DNA of 64,000 nt. Origin: Hyphomicrobiales bacterium. GTDB lineage: Bacteria; Pseudomonadota; Alphaproteobacteria; Rhizobiales; Rhizobiaceae. This document shows positions 1-9,784 of this stretch, piece by piece. The position numbers and the translations under genes were made by a program. Numbering within the stretch: the first letter of the stretch is position 1; the number at the start of each line of letters is the position of its first letter. Location: NCBI GenBank assembly GCA_900469615.1, contig UBYA01000029.1:124001-188000 (forward strand), read 5' to 3'. Under the pieces are notes generated by a model. The model did no database searches. It was not told where the DNA came from and saw only the letters and a program-made list of their open reading frames with translations.

Positions 1-1962
1 GGTCATGCGGACTGTCAGGCGCTGGCCGTCTGCGACGCGCACGGCGCCGCGCACCGGCAGGACCTGCGGAACCGTGACGCCGCCATTTGCAGCGGCAACG
101 CGGGTGACGAGACCCTTGGTCTTCTGCGCCAGCGGCTTCAGCGTCTCGGTGGTCGAGATCATCGCCTTGAACTCCGGGGCGTCGATGGCGCCGATATGGA
201 CCAGGGTCGACAGATTGCCGTTGGCGATCTGATAAAGCCCGATCTCGTCCATATGCTTTTCGGCCTGATAGAGACCCGGCTGCGTCTGCTTCAGCGGCAA
301 CGTCTCCGTCTTGCCGGACGGCAGCTTGATCGTTGCCGGGCCGGGATCGTCGCCGATGGTCTGGCGCGTCACCTGCAGCGTGCGCCCGGCGGCGTTTGCC
401 GTCAGCGCTTCTTCTTCCAGCGCCGGTTCCTTCAGCAGCCAGTGGGCGATGCGGCGATAGAGCGACACATGCGGGCCACCGCCTTCGAAGCCGCGCGCCC
501 AGAGCCAGCCCTCATCGGAGAGCAGCATGGCGACGCGGCCCTGGCCGACGCGGTTCAGCACCAGAAGCGGGCTGTTGTCGGCGCCGACCATCACCGTCTG
601 GCCCTGCGGCTTCTCGACATCGACGCTGCGGAACCAGCGGCCCCAATGCGGCGGCTCGGTGTCCGAACCATCCAGGCCGCGCGTCACGGGATGCTTCCGG
701 CCCTGATCCGACAGGCGCGGATAGAAGGCTTTCTCGATCATCTGGCCCGTCGGCTCGGCCGGCAGCACCGAGGCGAGCGGCGTCAGCGCGATCGAGCTGC
801 CGCCCGCATGCTCGGGACCGGCCGCCACGAGCAGCGCGCCGCCGTTTTCGACATATTGCGCCATGTAATCATAATAGATCGTCGGCAGGACATTCTGACG
901 GTCCTGGTAGCGATCGAAAATAATCAGGTCGAAAGAGCTGATCTTGTCGACGAAAAGCTCGCGCGTCGGGAAGGCGATCAGCGAAAGCTCGTTGATCGGC
1001 GTTCCGTCCTGCTTGTCCGGCGGGCGCAGAATGGTGAAGTGCACGAGATCGACGGATGCGTCCGACTTCAGGAGATTGCGCCATGCGCGCTCGCCGGCAT
1101 GCGGCTCGCCGGAGACGAGTAGAACGCGCATGTTCTGGCGGATGCCTTCGATCAGCTGGACCGTGCGGTTGTTGATGTCGGTGACTTCGCCGGGCACCGT
1201 GGCCACGGCGAATTCGAGCACGTTGTTGCCGGCGCGCGGCACCTTGAAGCTGAAGGGCGTGTCCTGGCCGGGCGTTGCCTGCAGCGTGGCGATCTCGTCG
1301 CCGTTCATCCTGATCGTCACGGCGGCGGTGCCGCCCGGGCTCTTGCCATCATCGACGACACGAAACACCAGCTGCTGTTCGTCATTGACGATACCGAAGC
1401 GAGGGGCGCGCACGATTTCGATGCGGCGGTCGAACTCGTCCGGCTTGCCGGTGATCAGCCCGTGAATGGGCGCATCGAAGCCAAGTTGCTGGTTGACGCC
1501 GGGGATATCGTGAATCTGACCGTCCGTCAGGAGGATCGCGGCGCCGATGCGGGCTGGCGGCACGTCCGCGACCGCGGAGGAGAGGGCGGAGAAAAGCCGC
1601 GTCGACGGCGACGCCGATTCCGCCGGATCGCGCACCTCGACGATGCGGGGTTCTATGCGCGGGAACTGCGCCAGCCGATCCTTCAGCATCGCCAGCGCGT
1701 CATCCGTCATCTTCGCCCGTTCCGGCGTCTGCTGGCTGAGGCTGCGGTCTACGATGACGGGAACGATGGTCGTCAGCTGGTCGCGGTCCTCCTGCATCAG
1801 CACCGGATTGGCAAGCGCGGCCAGCAGTGCGACGCCTGCCAGCGCCCGGATCCAGCCGCCGCGCAGGCGTCTGTAGATCGCAAGCGCCGCGATGGCGAGC
1901 GTCAGCACCACCAGAGCGGCAAGAATGGGCCAGGGGAGGAAAGGGGCAAAACCGATATTCAT
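1..1962 (-). CDS. Glutamine-amidotransferase-like membrane protein with vWA-type region, 3' end outside window
   Basis: This reading frame opens at an ATG one base past the stop of the DUF4159 gene and stays open for 654 codons to the window edge, so the C-terminus is missing. Residues 8-30 and 38-56 are hydrophobic, giving two N-terminal membrane helices. A DRSLS motif at residues 72-76 fits the metal-binding DxSxS signature of von Willebrand A domains. The later part reads like the class I glutamine-amidotransferase-like fold of large bacterial membrane proteins (COG5426 type), with short segments such as VLLVSGEPHAGE. It is the last gene of a MoxR-DUF58-DUF4159 operon and probably forms part of an envelope-associated MoxR/vWA assembly. 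The substrate is unknown. Confidence 0.85.
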   Translation of the reverse strand, partial: MNIGFAPFLPWPILAALVVLTLAIAALAIYRRLRGGWIRALAGVALLAALANPVLMQEDRDQLTTIVPVIVDRSLSQQTPERAKMTDDALAMLKDRLAQFPRIEPRIVEVRDPAESASPSTRLFSALSSAVADVPPARIGAAILLTDGQIHDIPGVNQQLGFDAPIHGLITGKPDEFDRRIEIVRAPRFGIVNDEQQLVFRVVDDGKSPGGTAAVTIRMNGDEIATLQATPGQDTPFSFKVPRAGNNVLEFAVATVPGEVTDINNRTVQLIEGIRQNMRVLLVSGEPHAGERAWRNLLKSDASVDLVHFTILRPPDKQDGTPINELSLIAFPTRELFVDKISSFDLIIFDRYQDRQNVLPTIYYDYMAQYVENGGALLVAAGPEHAGGSSIALTPLASVLPAEPTGQMIEKAFYPRLSDQGRKHPVTRGLDGSDTEPPHWGRWFRSVDVEKPQGQTVMVGADNSPLLVLNRVGQGRVAMLLSDEGWLWARGFEGGGPHVSLYRRIAHWLLKEPALEEEALTANAAGRTLQVTRQTIGDDPGPATIKLPSGKTETLPLKQTQPGLYQAEKHMDEIGLYQIANGNLSTLVHIGAIDAPEFKAMISTTETLKPLAQKTKGLVTRVAAANGGVTVPQVLPVRGAVRVADGQRLTVRMT

Positions 1963-1963
1963 A

Positions 1964-4789
1964 TTATTGCCCCAGGCGCTGCAGGATATCCGGAACGTGG
2001 ACCTGGTCGGATTTATAGTTTCCGGTCAGCATGTACATCATGATGTTGACGCCCGTTCGGTAGGCATATTCCCGCTGGGTCTCATCCGGGGGCACGGTCG
2101 GCAGCAACGGGGAGCCGTTGTCATCGACGGCCCAGGCACCGGCGAAATCGTTGCCCGTGATCATGATCGGCGTCACGCCGTCGGAGGTGGCGACGGCATT
2201 TGCGTCGCGGCGCGTATCCTGCCGTGCCTCCACCCAGAGCGGGCTGTCGGCATAGCGGCCGGGGAAGCTCGACAGCAGGTAGAAGGATTTGGTCATCACA
2301 TGCCCGGCCGGCACCGGCTCCAGTGGGGGGATGTCGAGATTGGCGAGGATCTGCTGTAGCCGCTGGCCGTTCGGGCTCGGCGTCGAGGTGTCGCCCATCG
2401 TGTCTATGGCGTCGCGGGTATCGAAGAGCACCGTGCCGCCATTGCGCATATAGGCATCGATGCGGTTGATGGCGTCGTTGGACGGCATCGGCGCCGTCGC
2501 CGAGACCGGCCAGTAGATAAGCGGATAAAAGGCCAGCTCGTCCTTGGCGGGATCAAGGCCTACCGGTGCGCCCGGTTCCAGCGTGGTGCGATAGGTGAGG
2601 TAATCGGAAAGGCCGGCAAGCCCGCGCTCGGAAATGCGATCGACGTCCGACTCGCCTGTCACGACATAGGCCAGATGCGTCTTGTCCAGCCGTGAAAAGA
2701 TGGTGTCGTCGCCGGGCTTCGAATCGTCGGCCAGCGCGCTTGCGGGATGCAGGAAGACCGCAACCGACAAGGCCAGCAACAGCACCGCTGCGCCGCCCGC
2801 CATGGTTTTTGCCGATCTGCCCAGCCGGGGGAAGGCACCGTTCATAAAGAGCACGATCAGGCTGTCAGCCAGCAGAACGAGGAAGGCGAGCGTGAAGAGG
2901 ATCGGCTTTGCCGACCATGCTTCCCCGCCGATGAGGCCTTCCCGCGTGACGGAGCCCGCGCCCGATGTATCAAGCGGATTGAGTTTGGTTCCCTGCGGCA
3001 GGGTATTGAGCGCGGTAAAGCCTTCCTCGGAACCATAGAGGCCGGGTGGGTTGTCGAAGTTTGCGACCGGAGCGGCCTTGTTGTTCGGCTCCAGCGGGCG
3101 GGCGCTGCCGATCTCGCTGGTCAGGACGCCCCTGGCGCTCAGAAGCCGGTAGGGAGGCATCGCCTCGCCGGCCTTGGCGGCTGCGCCTTCCGCCGAGGCG
3201 ACACCGGCGGCGCGCGACAGCTGGACGATGCGACGCAGCATTTCGACGAAATCGCCTGAAATCGGCAGGTTTGACCATTGCGGTTCGGCGCTGACATGGA
3301 AGAGGACGATGCGTCCGGCCTGCATCTGCTTCTCGGTGACGAGCGGCGTGCCGTCGGCAAGGCTTGCCCAGGTGCGCTCGGCCAGATCCGGTGTCGGTTC
3401 GGCCAGGACCTGCCGCTTGATCAGCACGTCCTTCGGTTTCGGCATGCCGGCAAACGGGCCGAACGACGGGAAATCGGCAAGCGGCTGCGGCTCGGCCCAG
3501 GAAAGCGCGCCGCCAAAGGTGCGCTCTCCCTGCCGCAGCGTCACGGGAGCGAGGGGATCGTCGGCAGGGGCTGCGGCAAGGCGCGGGCCGGCGAAGCGGA
3601 CGAGGGTGCCCCCGTTCTGGATCCATTGCTGCAGCGGCGCATAGGCTTCCTGCGGCAGACGGCCGACATCGGCCATGATGATGACCGAGGGGTTGCCCGC
3701 GAGCAGTTCGGGGATCGATTTGGCCAGATCGGCGCTGTTGGGCTGGGTCAGGTCGGCATAGGGCTGGAGCGCGCGCTGGATATAATAAAGCGGTGACAGG
3801 ATCGGCTGGAATTCGTCGGCGGCCTGACCGGAGAGGAGCGCCACGCGGCGGCGGCGAAACCCATCGTCCAGCAGATAGACGGAGCCCGCGCTCGCCTGGC
3901 GGTCGATGCTGACGCGGGCGAAATCGTTGCGCATTTCGAACGGCGCGACGATGGAGCCGGTGGCGACGGTCTGGCCGCCGGTGAAATCAAGCGAACCGGC
4001 GGCGATGGGGCGGCCCTGATTGTCCTGCGCGGTCAACCCGAGGCGCATCGGGCCGGTGCCGTTCAGCCGTGTGGCGGTGACGGTCATGTTGTTGGCGGTA
4101 TTGGCCGCGCCGGTAATGGCCACGATATTCTGGCCATCGCCTTCGATCAGCCGCAGTTCGCTCGGCTGCAGGGCGGCGAGCCGGCTGACGATATCGTCCT
4201 TCTCCTTGCTTTCGATGCCGTCGGAGAGGAAGGCGACGGTGCCGGGCTTGCGGCCATTGAGCGCCGCTTTCACGGCGTCGGCGGCGCGCTGGCGATCCGG
4301 TACCAGCGACCGAGGATTCATCGCATGCAGCTTGTCGCGCGCCGATGCGGCAGCGCCCGGCGTCGCATCGTTACCCTGCTCGGCGGTGAAGGCGATCGAA
4401 ACAGGAATGCCTTTCGCGTCGGCATCGTCGATCAGCGCGTCGGCGGTGCGCACGCGGCGTTCCCAGTCCGACACGGTTGCCCAGCCATTGTCGATCATCA
4501 GCACCAGCGGGCCGCTGCTCGACAGCGTATTGCTGCGCGGATTGAACATGGGATTGGCGATGGCGAGAATGACCAGAGCGGCGAGCAGCATACGCAGCAA
4601 CGTCAGCCACCACGGGCTGCGCGCCGGCGTTTCCTCACGCTTGAGGATGGTCGCCAGAATGCGCAGCGGCGGAAAGACTTCCGCCCGCGGCTGCGGCGGC
4701 GTGAGGCGCAGCAGCCACCAGATCGCGGGGAGCAGGATCAGGGCTGTGAGGATGGCCGGCGAAGCGAATGCGAAGGAGAGACCGCTCAT
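1964..4789 (-). CDS. BatA-type N-terminal / DUF4159 C-terminal membrane protein
   Basis: A 941-residue protein. Residues 1-80 match the aerotolerance-regulator (BatA) N-terminal domain with two helices (about 10-28 and 60-80). A vWA-like region follows, but where the MIDAS motif should be it reads DNGWA (from residue 100), so metal binding is probably lost. A central pair of helices lies near residues 630-700, ending in an ASALA-like cleavage or anchor site, and the C-terminal roughly 210 residues resemble DUF4159. The start codon overlaps the DUF58 stop (ATGA), so translation is coupled. It probably acts as the membrane partner of the MoxR ATPase. No biochemical role is known to me for the DUF4159 family. 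Confidence 0.88.
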   Translation of the reverse strand: MSGLSFAFASPAILTALILLPAIWWLLRLTPPQPRAEVFPPLRILATILKREETPARSPWWLTLLRMLLAALVILAIANPMFNPRSNTLSSSGPLVLMIDNGWATVSDWERRVRTADALIDDADAKGIPVSIAFTAEQGNDATPGAAASARDKLHAMNPRSLVPDRQRAADAVKAALNGRKPGTVAFLSDGIESKEKDDIVSRLAALQPSELRLIEGDGQNIVAITGAANTANNMTVTATRLNGTGPMRLGLTAQDNQGRPIAAGSLDFTGGQTVATGSIVAPFEMRNDFARVSIDRQASAGSVYLLDDGFRRRRVALLSGQAADEFQPILSPLYYIQRALQPYADLTQPNSADLAKSIPELLAGNPSVIIMADVGRLPQEAYAPLQQWIQNGGTLVRFAGPRLAAAPADDPLAPVTLRQGERTFGGALSWAEPQPLADFPSFGPFAGMPKPKDVLIKRQVLAEPTPDLAERTWASLADGTPLVTEKQMQAGRIVLFHVSAEPQWSNLPISGDFVEMLRRIVQLSRAAGVASAEGAAAKAGEAMPPYRLLSARGVLTSEIGSARPLEPNNKAAPVANFDNPPGLYGSEEGFTALNTLPQGTKLNPLDTSGAGSVTREGLIGGEAWSAKPILFTLAFLVLLADSLIVLFMNGAFPRLGRSAKTMAGGAAVLLLALSVAVFLHPASALADDSKPGDDTIFSRLDKTHLAYVVTGESDVDRISERGLAGLSDYLTYRTTLEPGAPVGLDPAKDELAFYPLIYWPVSATAPMPSNDAINRIDAYMRNGGTVLFDTRDAIDTMGDTSTPSPNGQRLQQILANLDIPPLEPVPAGHVMTKSFYLLSSFPGRYADSPLWVEARQDTRRDANAVATSDGVTPIMITGNDFAGAWAVDDNGSPLLPTVPPDETQREYAYRTGVNIMMYMLTGNYKSDQVHVPDILQRLGQ

Positions 4790-5706
4790 GGCTGCCCTCC
4801 GGAGGCGACCCTGGCGGGCATCCCGGAAAGGTACATATGCACAGCGACCAGCGCCTCGGAGGCCAGCCGGTCAGTGCGATGACTGACGAAGGTCCAGCCG
4901 AGATGGCGCAGCGACTGGCCGAGGTTCTCGCGGCGGGCGAGATAGGCGCGCTGATAGTCCTCGCGCAGGTTTTCCGCGCGGCCGGCAATCAGCTTCGAGC
5001 CCGTTTCGGGATCGCTGAATTCGGTACGCCCGCTATAGGGAAAGAGCTCCTCGGCGGGGTCGGCGACCTCGATCACATGACCGCGCAAGCCCCGGCGCGC
5101 CAGCGGCCCGATCCGGCCCATGACGCTGTCGGCATCGTCGAGAAAATCGCCGATCAGAACGATATCGCTCCAGCCGCGGATCATCGCCGTCTGCGGCAGG
5201 CCGCCTTCGAGCGGCGTGTGCATCAGGGCCGCGGCCAGACGCTCTGCGGCATTGCGGGTTGAGACCGGCTCCATGATGCCGGGGCAGCCGATGCGCTCGC
5301 CGGAGCGGGAGAGAATTTCGGCAAGCGCCAGCATGAGCACGAGCGCGCGGCCTTCCTTGGAAGCATGACCATAGGTCGACTTGTACATCATCGAGGGCGA
5401 CAGGTCGGCCCAGAGCCAGATCGTGTGGGCGGCTTCCCATTCGTGATCGCGGATATAGGTGTGATCGTCGCGGGCGGAGCGTCGCCAGTCGATGCGCGAC
5501 AGGCTTTCGCCTTCGGTATAGGGGCGGAACTGCCAGAAATTCTCGCCGATGCCGCGTTTGCGCCGGCCGTGCCAGCCGGCGATGACGGTGTTGGCGATGC
5601 GCTTGGCTTCGACAAGGCAATCCGGCACGAGTGCGGCACGACTGCGGGCTCGGGAGAGGGCATCGTTGCCTGAAGTCGGTCTGACGGTCTGTCCGATGGA
5701 TGCCAC
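4786..5706 (-). CDS. DUF58 domain protein (MoxR-associated, vWA fold)
   Basis: A 306-residue soluble protein with the DUF58 core: the family motif FRPYTEGESLSRIDWRRSAR at about residues 60-79, followed by a vWA-type strand ending in DLSPS at residue 101, an intact DxSxS metal site. DUF58 proteins are almost always encoded beside MoxR ATPases and are thought to be their clients or adaptors. The start is a GTG with AGGAGA about nine bases upstream; no ATG lies early in the frame. It sits 26 bases after moxR and overlaps the next gene by four bases, so the four genes read as one operon. Confidence 0.92.
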   Translation of the reverse strand: MASIGQTVRPTSGNDALSRARSRAALVPDCLVEAKRIANTVIAGWHGRRKRGIGENFWQFRPYTEGESLSRIDWRRSARDDHTYIRDHEWEAAHTIWLWADLSPSMMYKSTYGHASKEGRALVLMLALAEILSRSGERIGCPGIMEPVSTRNAAERLAAALMHTPLEGGLPQTAMIRGWSDIVLIGDFLDDADSVMGRIGPLARRGLRGHVIEVADPAEELFPYSGRTEFSDPETGSKLIAGRAENLREDYQRAYLARRENLGQSLRHLGWTFVSHRTDRLASEALVAVHMYLSGMPARVASGGQP

Positions 5707-5732
5707 GCGTTATACTCTCCTAGACATCCGGG

Positions 5733-6746
5733 TCACGATCTTGACTGCTTGACCAGACCTGCAATGACATCGCGCACGGACATGCCCTCGGCGCGGGCTG
5801 CAAAGGTCAGCGCCATGCGGTGCTCGAGCACGGGCTCGGCAAGAGCGAGCACGTCGTCGATCGACGGCGCAAGGCGGCCTTCATAGAGTGCGCGGGCGCG
5901 GGCGCACAGCATCATGGCCTGACCGGCGCGCGGGCCGGGGCCCCAGGCGACGTGCTTGTCGGTGGCGGCATTGCCCTGGCCCGGGCGGGCGGAGCGCACC
6001 AGCGACAGGATGGCGTCGACCACGCCGTCGCCGACGGGCATCTGGCGGATCAGCTGCTGGATTTCCAGCAATCGATCGGCGTTGATGACGGCCTGCGGCG
6101 TGGCTTCGCCGAGACCCGTCGTTTCGAGCAGGATGCGGCGCTCGTCGGCAAGCTCGGGATAGTCGACATCGACCTGCAGCAGGAAGCGGTCGAGCTGGGC
6201 TTCCGGCAGCGGATAGGTGCCTTCCTGCTCCAGCGGGTTCTGCGTGGCGAGAACGTGGAACGGAGCGGGCAGATCGTAACGCTGGCCGGCGATGGTGACG
6301 TGATATTCCTGCATCGACTGCAGCAGCGCCGACTGCGTGCGCGGCGAGGCGCGATTGATTTCATCGGCCATCAGCAATTGCGCGAAGACCGGCCCCTTGA
6401 CGAAACGGAAGGAACGGCGGCCGCCTTCATCCTGGTCCATCACTTCGGAGCCGAGAATATCCGAAGGCATCAGGTCGGGCGTGAACTGCACGCGGCTGGA
6501 AGCGAGGCCGAGGACGGCGCCGAGCGTCGTCACAAGCTTGGTCTTGGCAAGGCCCGGCACGCCGACCAGCAGCGCATGACCGCCGGCGAGCACGGCGAGC
6601 AACGTGTTCTCCACGACGCTTTCCTGGCCGAAAATGACCTTCGACACCTCCTGGCGAACGGCGGCGATATCGCCCAGCGCCTTTTCGGCGGATGCGATGA
6701 TGGCCTGCTCGTCGAGGGTCGTTTCGGTCGATTTGATCATGCCCAT
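5733..6746 (-). CDS. MoxR-family AAA+ ATPase
   Basis: A 337-residue AAA+ ATPase. Walker A is GVPGLAKTK, Walker B is LLMADEINRASP, and a sensor-1 region (ATQNPLEQEGTYPLPEAQLD) is typical of MoxR. Members act as chaperone-like ATPases that insert cofactors or assemble complexes together with vWA-domain partners. The frame could begin at an upstream TTG, but GGAG lies six bases before the ATG at 6746, so that ATG is chosen. It is the first gene of the operon with DUF58, the BatA/DUF4159 protein and the amidotransferase-like protein, and it diverges from the DUF1285 gene across about 170 bp that should contain both promoters. Confidence 0.94.
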   Translation of the reverse strand: MGMIKSTETTLDEQAIIASAEKALGDIAAVRQEVSKVIFGQESVVENTLLAVLAGGHALLVGVPGLAKTKLVTTLGAVLGLASSRVQFTPDLMPSDILGSEVMDQDEGGRRSFRFVKGPVFAQLLMADEINRASPRTQSALLQSMQEYHVTIAGQRYDLPAPFHVLATQNPLEQEGTYPLPEAQLDRFLLQVDVDYPELADERRILLETTGLGEATPQAVINADRLLEIQQLIRQMPVGDGVVDAILSLVRSARPGQGNAATDKHVAWGPGPRAGQAMMLCARARALYEGRLAPSIDDVLALAEPVLEHRMALTFAARAEGMSVRDVIAGLVKQSRS

Positions 6747-6914
6747 TTGCGTCTCCAATGGCAGAAAAACGGTACGCGCGATTCGCAGACGTTACACATT
6801 TGCCTCATAATCAATACAACTTATCGCCACGAAGACGGCTGACAAGCGCGTTTCAAATGACTATCTCGTGAGAAACTGTCGTATTCGTCACTAACGGCCA
6901 ACCGGGACAGAAGA

Positions 6915-7538
6915 ATGGCAACCGAGGAAATCAAGGCAACTGGCGATGCAGCGAGCCTTGCGGCGCTGATTTCGCGCGCAGCCGGCGATAGCGGCGGCCG
7001 AAAGAAGGGTTTGCCGCCCGTCGACCGTTGGAATCCGCCGTTCTGCGGCGATATCGACATGGAAATCCGTGCCGACGGCACTTGGTTCTATCTCGGCACG
7101 CCGATCGGCCGCGCGCCGCTGGTGCGGCTGTTTTCCACAGTTCTGCGCAAGGATGAGGACGGAAAGACCTATCTCGTCACGCCTGCGGAGAAGGTGGGAA
7201 TCCGCGTTGCCGATGCGCCGTTCGTGGCCGTCGAGATGAGTGTGACGGAGCGTGACGGCAAGCGGTTGCTGACCTTCCGCACGAATGTCGGCGATGTCGT
7301 GGAGGCGGGCAGGGAGCATCCGATCCGTTTCGTCATCCGAGGCGAGAACGACGAGCTGAAGCCCTATCTACATGTCCGCGGCCGGCTGGAAGCATTGGTG
7401 ACGCGCGCCGTCATGTACGATCTCGTCGAACTTGGCGAGCCGATTGAAATTGCCGGCCGTGACATGTTCTGCGTGCGCTCCGGCGGCTCGATCTTTCCGA
7501 TCATGCCGGTAGCAGAACTGGATGCCCTGACTCGATGA
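6915..7538 (+). CDS. DUF1285 domain protein
   Basis: A 207-residue soluble protein matching DUF1285 along most of its length, with segments such as LPPVDRWNPPFCGDIDM and ADGTWFYLGTPIGR near the N-terminus. The family has a known fold but no established function to my knowledge. It is the first gene of a tightly packed trio: its stop overlaps the start of the Nudix gene (ATGA), and that gene overlaps the CCA-adding enzyme in the same way. Coupling with a tRNA-maturation enzyme and a CoA pyrophosphatase is common in rhizobia but does not itself reveal the role. Confidence 0.88.
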   Translation: MATEEIKATGDAASLAALISRAAGDSGGRKKGLPPVDRWNPPFCGDIDMEIRADGTWFYLGTPIGRAPLVRLFSTVLRKDEDGKTYLVTPAEKVGIRVADAPFVAVEMSVTERDGKRLLTFRTNVGDVVEAGREHPIRFVIRGENDELKPYLHVRGRLEALVTRAVMYDLVELGEPIEIAGRDMFCVRSGGSIFPIMPVAELDALTR

Positions 7539-8170
7539 GCGAATTCCCCCTTTACTCCGCGGACGAGTTCCGGCGCCGCGCGCTCCATCAGAGCGGCGGC
7601 CCGATCGATCTCGCCTGGCGCGATCACGGCGATCACCGTCTCAACCCCGATACCATATCGCAGGTCGCGGACCTGAAGCTGAAGGATGCCGCTGTCCTCG
7701 TGCCCGTCGTCGAAAACGGAGACGATGCCAAGGTCATCTTCACGCTCAGAACCTCGACCCTGCGCAAGCATTCCGGCCAGATCGCCTTTCCGGGCGGCGC
7801 AATCGATCCGGAAGACGCGTCGCCGGAGATGGCGGCCGTGCGCGAGGCGGGCGAGGAGATCGGGCTGGCGGATATCTTCATCGAGCCCGTAGCCCGGCTG
7901 CCGCATTATCTGGCGGCCACCGGATTTCGCATCACGCCCATACTCGCCGTGGTGAAGCCGGGCTTTCATCTCGACCTCAATCCGACCGAGGTGGAGGACG
8001 CCTTCGAGGTGCCGCTCTCGTTTCTGATGGACCCAAGCCACCATGTCACGGATACGATGCTCTGGCAGGGGACAGAGCGTCATTTCTACCGCATGCCCTA
8101 TGGCCAGCGCATGATCTGGGGCATCACGGCGGGCATCGTCCGCACGCATTACGAAAGGCTCTATACATGA
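7535..8170 (+). CDS. CoA pyrophosphatase-type Nudix hydrolase
   Basis: A 211-residue Nudix hydrolase. The Nudix box is visible as GGAIDPEDASP followed by REAGEEIGL, preceded by the KHSGQIAFPGG segment typical of the CoA diphosphatase (NudL/YeaB) subgroup. These enzymes cleave CoA and its derivatives to phosphopantetheine and 3',5'-ADP with Mg2+ or Mn2+. Both ends overlap neighbouring genes by four bases, implying translational coupling. The substrate is inferred from the subgroup; other nucleotide diphosphate derivatives are possible. Confidence 0.9.
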   Translation: MSEFPLYSADEFRRRALHQSGGPIDLAWRDHGDHRLNPDTISQVADLKLKDAAVLVPVVENGDDAKVIFTLRTSTLRKHSGQIAFPGGAIDPEDASPEMAAVREAGEEIGLADIFIEPVARLPHYLAATGFRITPILAVVKPGFHLDLNPTEVEDAFEVPLSFLMDPSHHVTDTMLWQGTERHFYRMPYGQRMIWGITAGIVRTHYERLYT

Positions 8171-9423
8171 CGTCCGTTGCCGATGAGGCGTGGTTTCGCG
8201 ACAAGGCGCTGCGGCGGGTGCTGTCATTGCTCGATGCCGATGGCGGCGAGGGGCGTGTGGTCGGCGGGGCGGTGCGCAACAGCCTGATGGGCCTGCAGGT
8301 CGCCGATATCGACATAGCCACCACGCTTTTGCCGGAGGCTGTCGTCGAAAGAGCGGCGGCGGCGGGGATCAAGGCAGTGCCGACAGGCATCGCGCATGGC
8401 ACCGTCACCCTGGTCGTCGACGGAAAGCCGTTCGAAATCACCACCTTGCGGCGCGACGTTGAGACGGACGGACGCCGCGCCCGTGTCGCCTTCAGCCAGG
8501 ACTGGCACGCGGATGCCGAACGGCGCGACCTGACGATCAATGCGCTTTATGCCTCCGCCGACGGCAAGGTCGTGGATCTTGTCGGCGGGCTTGCCGATCT
8601 GGAGCGCCGCAACATTCGGTTCATCGGCGATGCGGCGGTTCGGATTGCCGAAGATCACCTGCGGATCCTGCGTTTTTTCCGCTTCTTTGCCTATTACGGC
8701 AGCGGCCGGCCCGATGCGGACGGGCTGCGCGCCTGCGCCGCCGCAAAATCGAAGATCGCCACCCTTTCGGCCGAGCGCGTCTGGTCGGAAATGAAGAAGC
8801 TGCTGGCGGCGCCCGATCCGGGCAGGGCGCTGCTGTGGATGCGCCAGATCGGCATATTGACCGAGGTACTGCCGGAAACCGAGAAGTGGGGTATCGACGC
8901 CATTCCAGGGCTTGTCGCAACCGAGAACGTGCTTGGCTGGCCACCTGAGCCCCTGCTGCGGCTCGCCGCCATCGTCCCGCCGGATGCGGCAAGGCTTGCC
9001 AAGCTCGCGCAGCGGCTGCGCCTTTCGAAAGCCGAGGGCGCCTATCTTCTGGCCTGGGCCAATACGCCCGTCGTCAGGGACGATATCTCGGAAGCGGCCT
9101 TCGACCGGCTCCTTTACCGCCACGATCCATCGGGCGTTTCCGTCCGTCTGAAGCTGGCGCTGGTGACTGCCCGAACCAAGGCGGAAAGCGATTTCGAGGA
9201 AATGGCGCGCGTTGCGCGGCTGGGAAAGCTGCTGGAGCGCGTGGCAAAGTGGAAAAAACCGGCTTTCCCGATCAGCGGCGCGGATGCGCTCGCGGCGGGT
9301 ATCAGCGCCGGGCCGCGCGTCGGCGAGCTTATGGCCAGGCTGGAACAGGAATGGCTCGACGGGAATTTTTCGCTGAACCGGGCGAGCCTTCTCGCCCGAC
9401 TGAAGGAGTTGGCCGATGTCTGA
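8167..9423 (+). CDS. cca: CCA tRNA nucleotidyltransferase / poly(A) polymerase family
   Basis: A 418-residue class II nucleotidyltransferase. The N-terminal catalytic domain shows GGAVRNSLMG, the catalytic carboxylates in VADIDIATTL, and ERRDLTINALYA; the DGRRARVAF segment belongs to the nucleotide pocket. It completes or repairs the 3' CCA end of tRNAs. In alphaproteobacteria this compact form is usually the only CCA enzyme. It is the last gene of the DUF1285-Nudix-cca unit and overlaps the Nudix stop codon by four bases. Family assignment is firm; adding a poly(A) tail instead is unlikely given the length. Confidence 0.93.
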   Translation: MTSVADEAWFRDKALRRVLSLLDADGGEGRVVGGAVRNSLMGLQVADIDIATTLLPEAVVERAAAAGIKAVPTGIAHGTVTLVVDGKPFEITTLRRDVETDGRRARVAFSQDWHADAERRDLTINALYASADGKVVDLVGGLADLERRNIRFIGDAAVRIAEDHLRILRFFRFFAYYGSGRPDADGLRACAAAKSKIATLSAERVWSEMKKLLAAPDPGRALLWMRQIGILTEVLPETEKWGIDAIPGLVATENVLGWPPEPLLRLAAIVPPDAARLAKLAQRLRLSKAEGAYLLAWANTPVVRDDISEAAFDRLLYRHDPSGVSVRLKLALVTARTKAESDFEEMARVARLGKLLERVAKWKKPAFPISGADALAAGISAGPRVGELMARLEQEWLDGNFSLNRASLLARLKELADV

Positions 9424-9467
9424 TATGCGGGCTTGACCTCAAGGTCCGATTGACCGATCCGCTCCAA

Positions 9468-9653
9468 TCAGGCGGCGTGAGCCTCGTCGCGGATTCGGGC
9501 CTTGATATTGTCGACCATGTTTTCCCGGATGATCGTTTCGCCATGCGCTTCACGCATATGCTCGACGGCGCGACGGACCACTTCGGCATCGTCCTTGGCG
9601 CGGGTATGCCAGGCGCAGCCGGGCACGAGCGTACCACATTCGAACAGTCGCAT
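9468..9653 (-). CDS. DUF1059-type small protein
   Basis: A 61-residue protein with the pattern of DUF1059 proteins: an N-terminal CGTLVPGCAW segment with two cysteines five residues apart, an acidic helix and a HMREAHGE histidine stretch. Function unknown; the Cys/His layout could bind a metal, but that is inference. The start is well supported by GAGGAGGAAG just ahead of the ATG. It is convergent with cca, whose stop lies 44 bp away. Confidence 0.8.
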   Translation of the reverse strand: MRLFECGTLVPGCAWHTRAKDDAEVVRRAVEHMREAHGETIIRENMVDNIKARIRDEAHAA

Positions 9654-9784
9654 ATCTTCCTCCTCATCTCTGCATAGGTTCGCCTCCCTTCATGCCGAAG
9701 GGTGCGAAGGCTAAACGCGGCGCACGAAAAAAGGTTTCTGCCGTCCGGCAAGTCTCTCGCTTGCCGGCGGCGATCTTCCGGACC

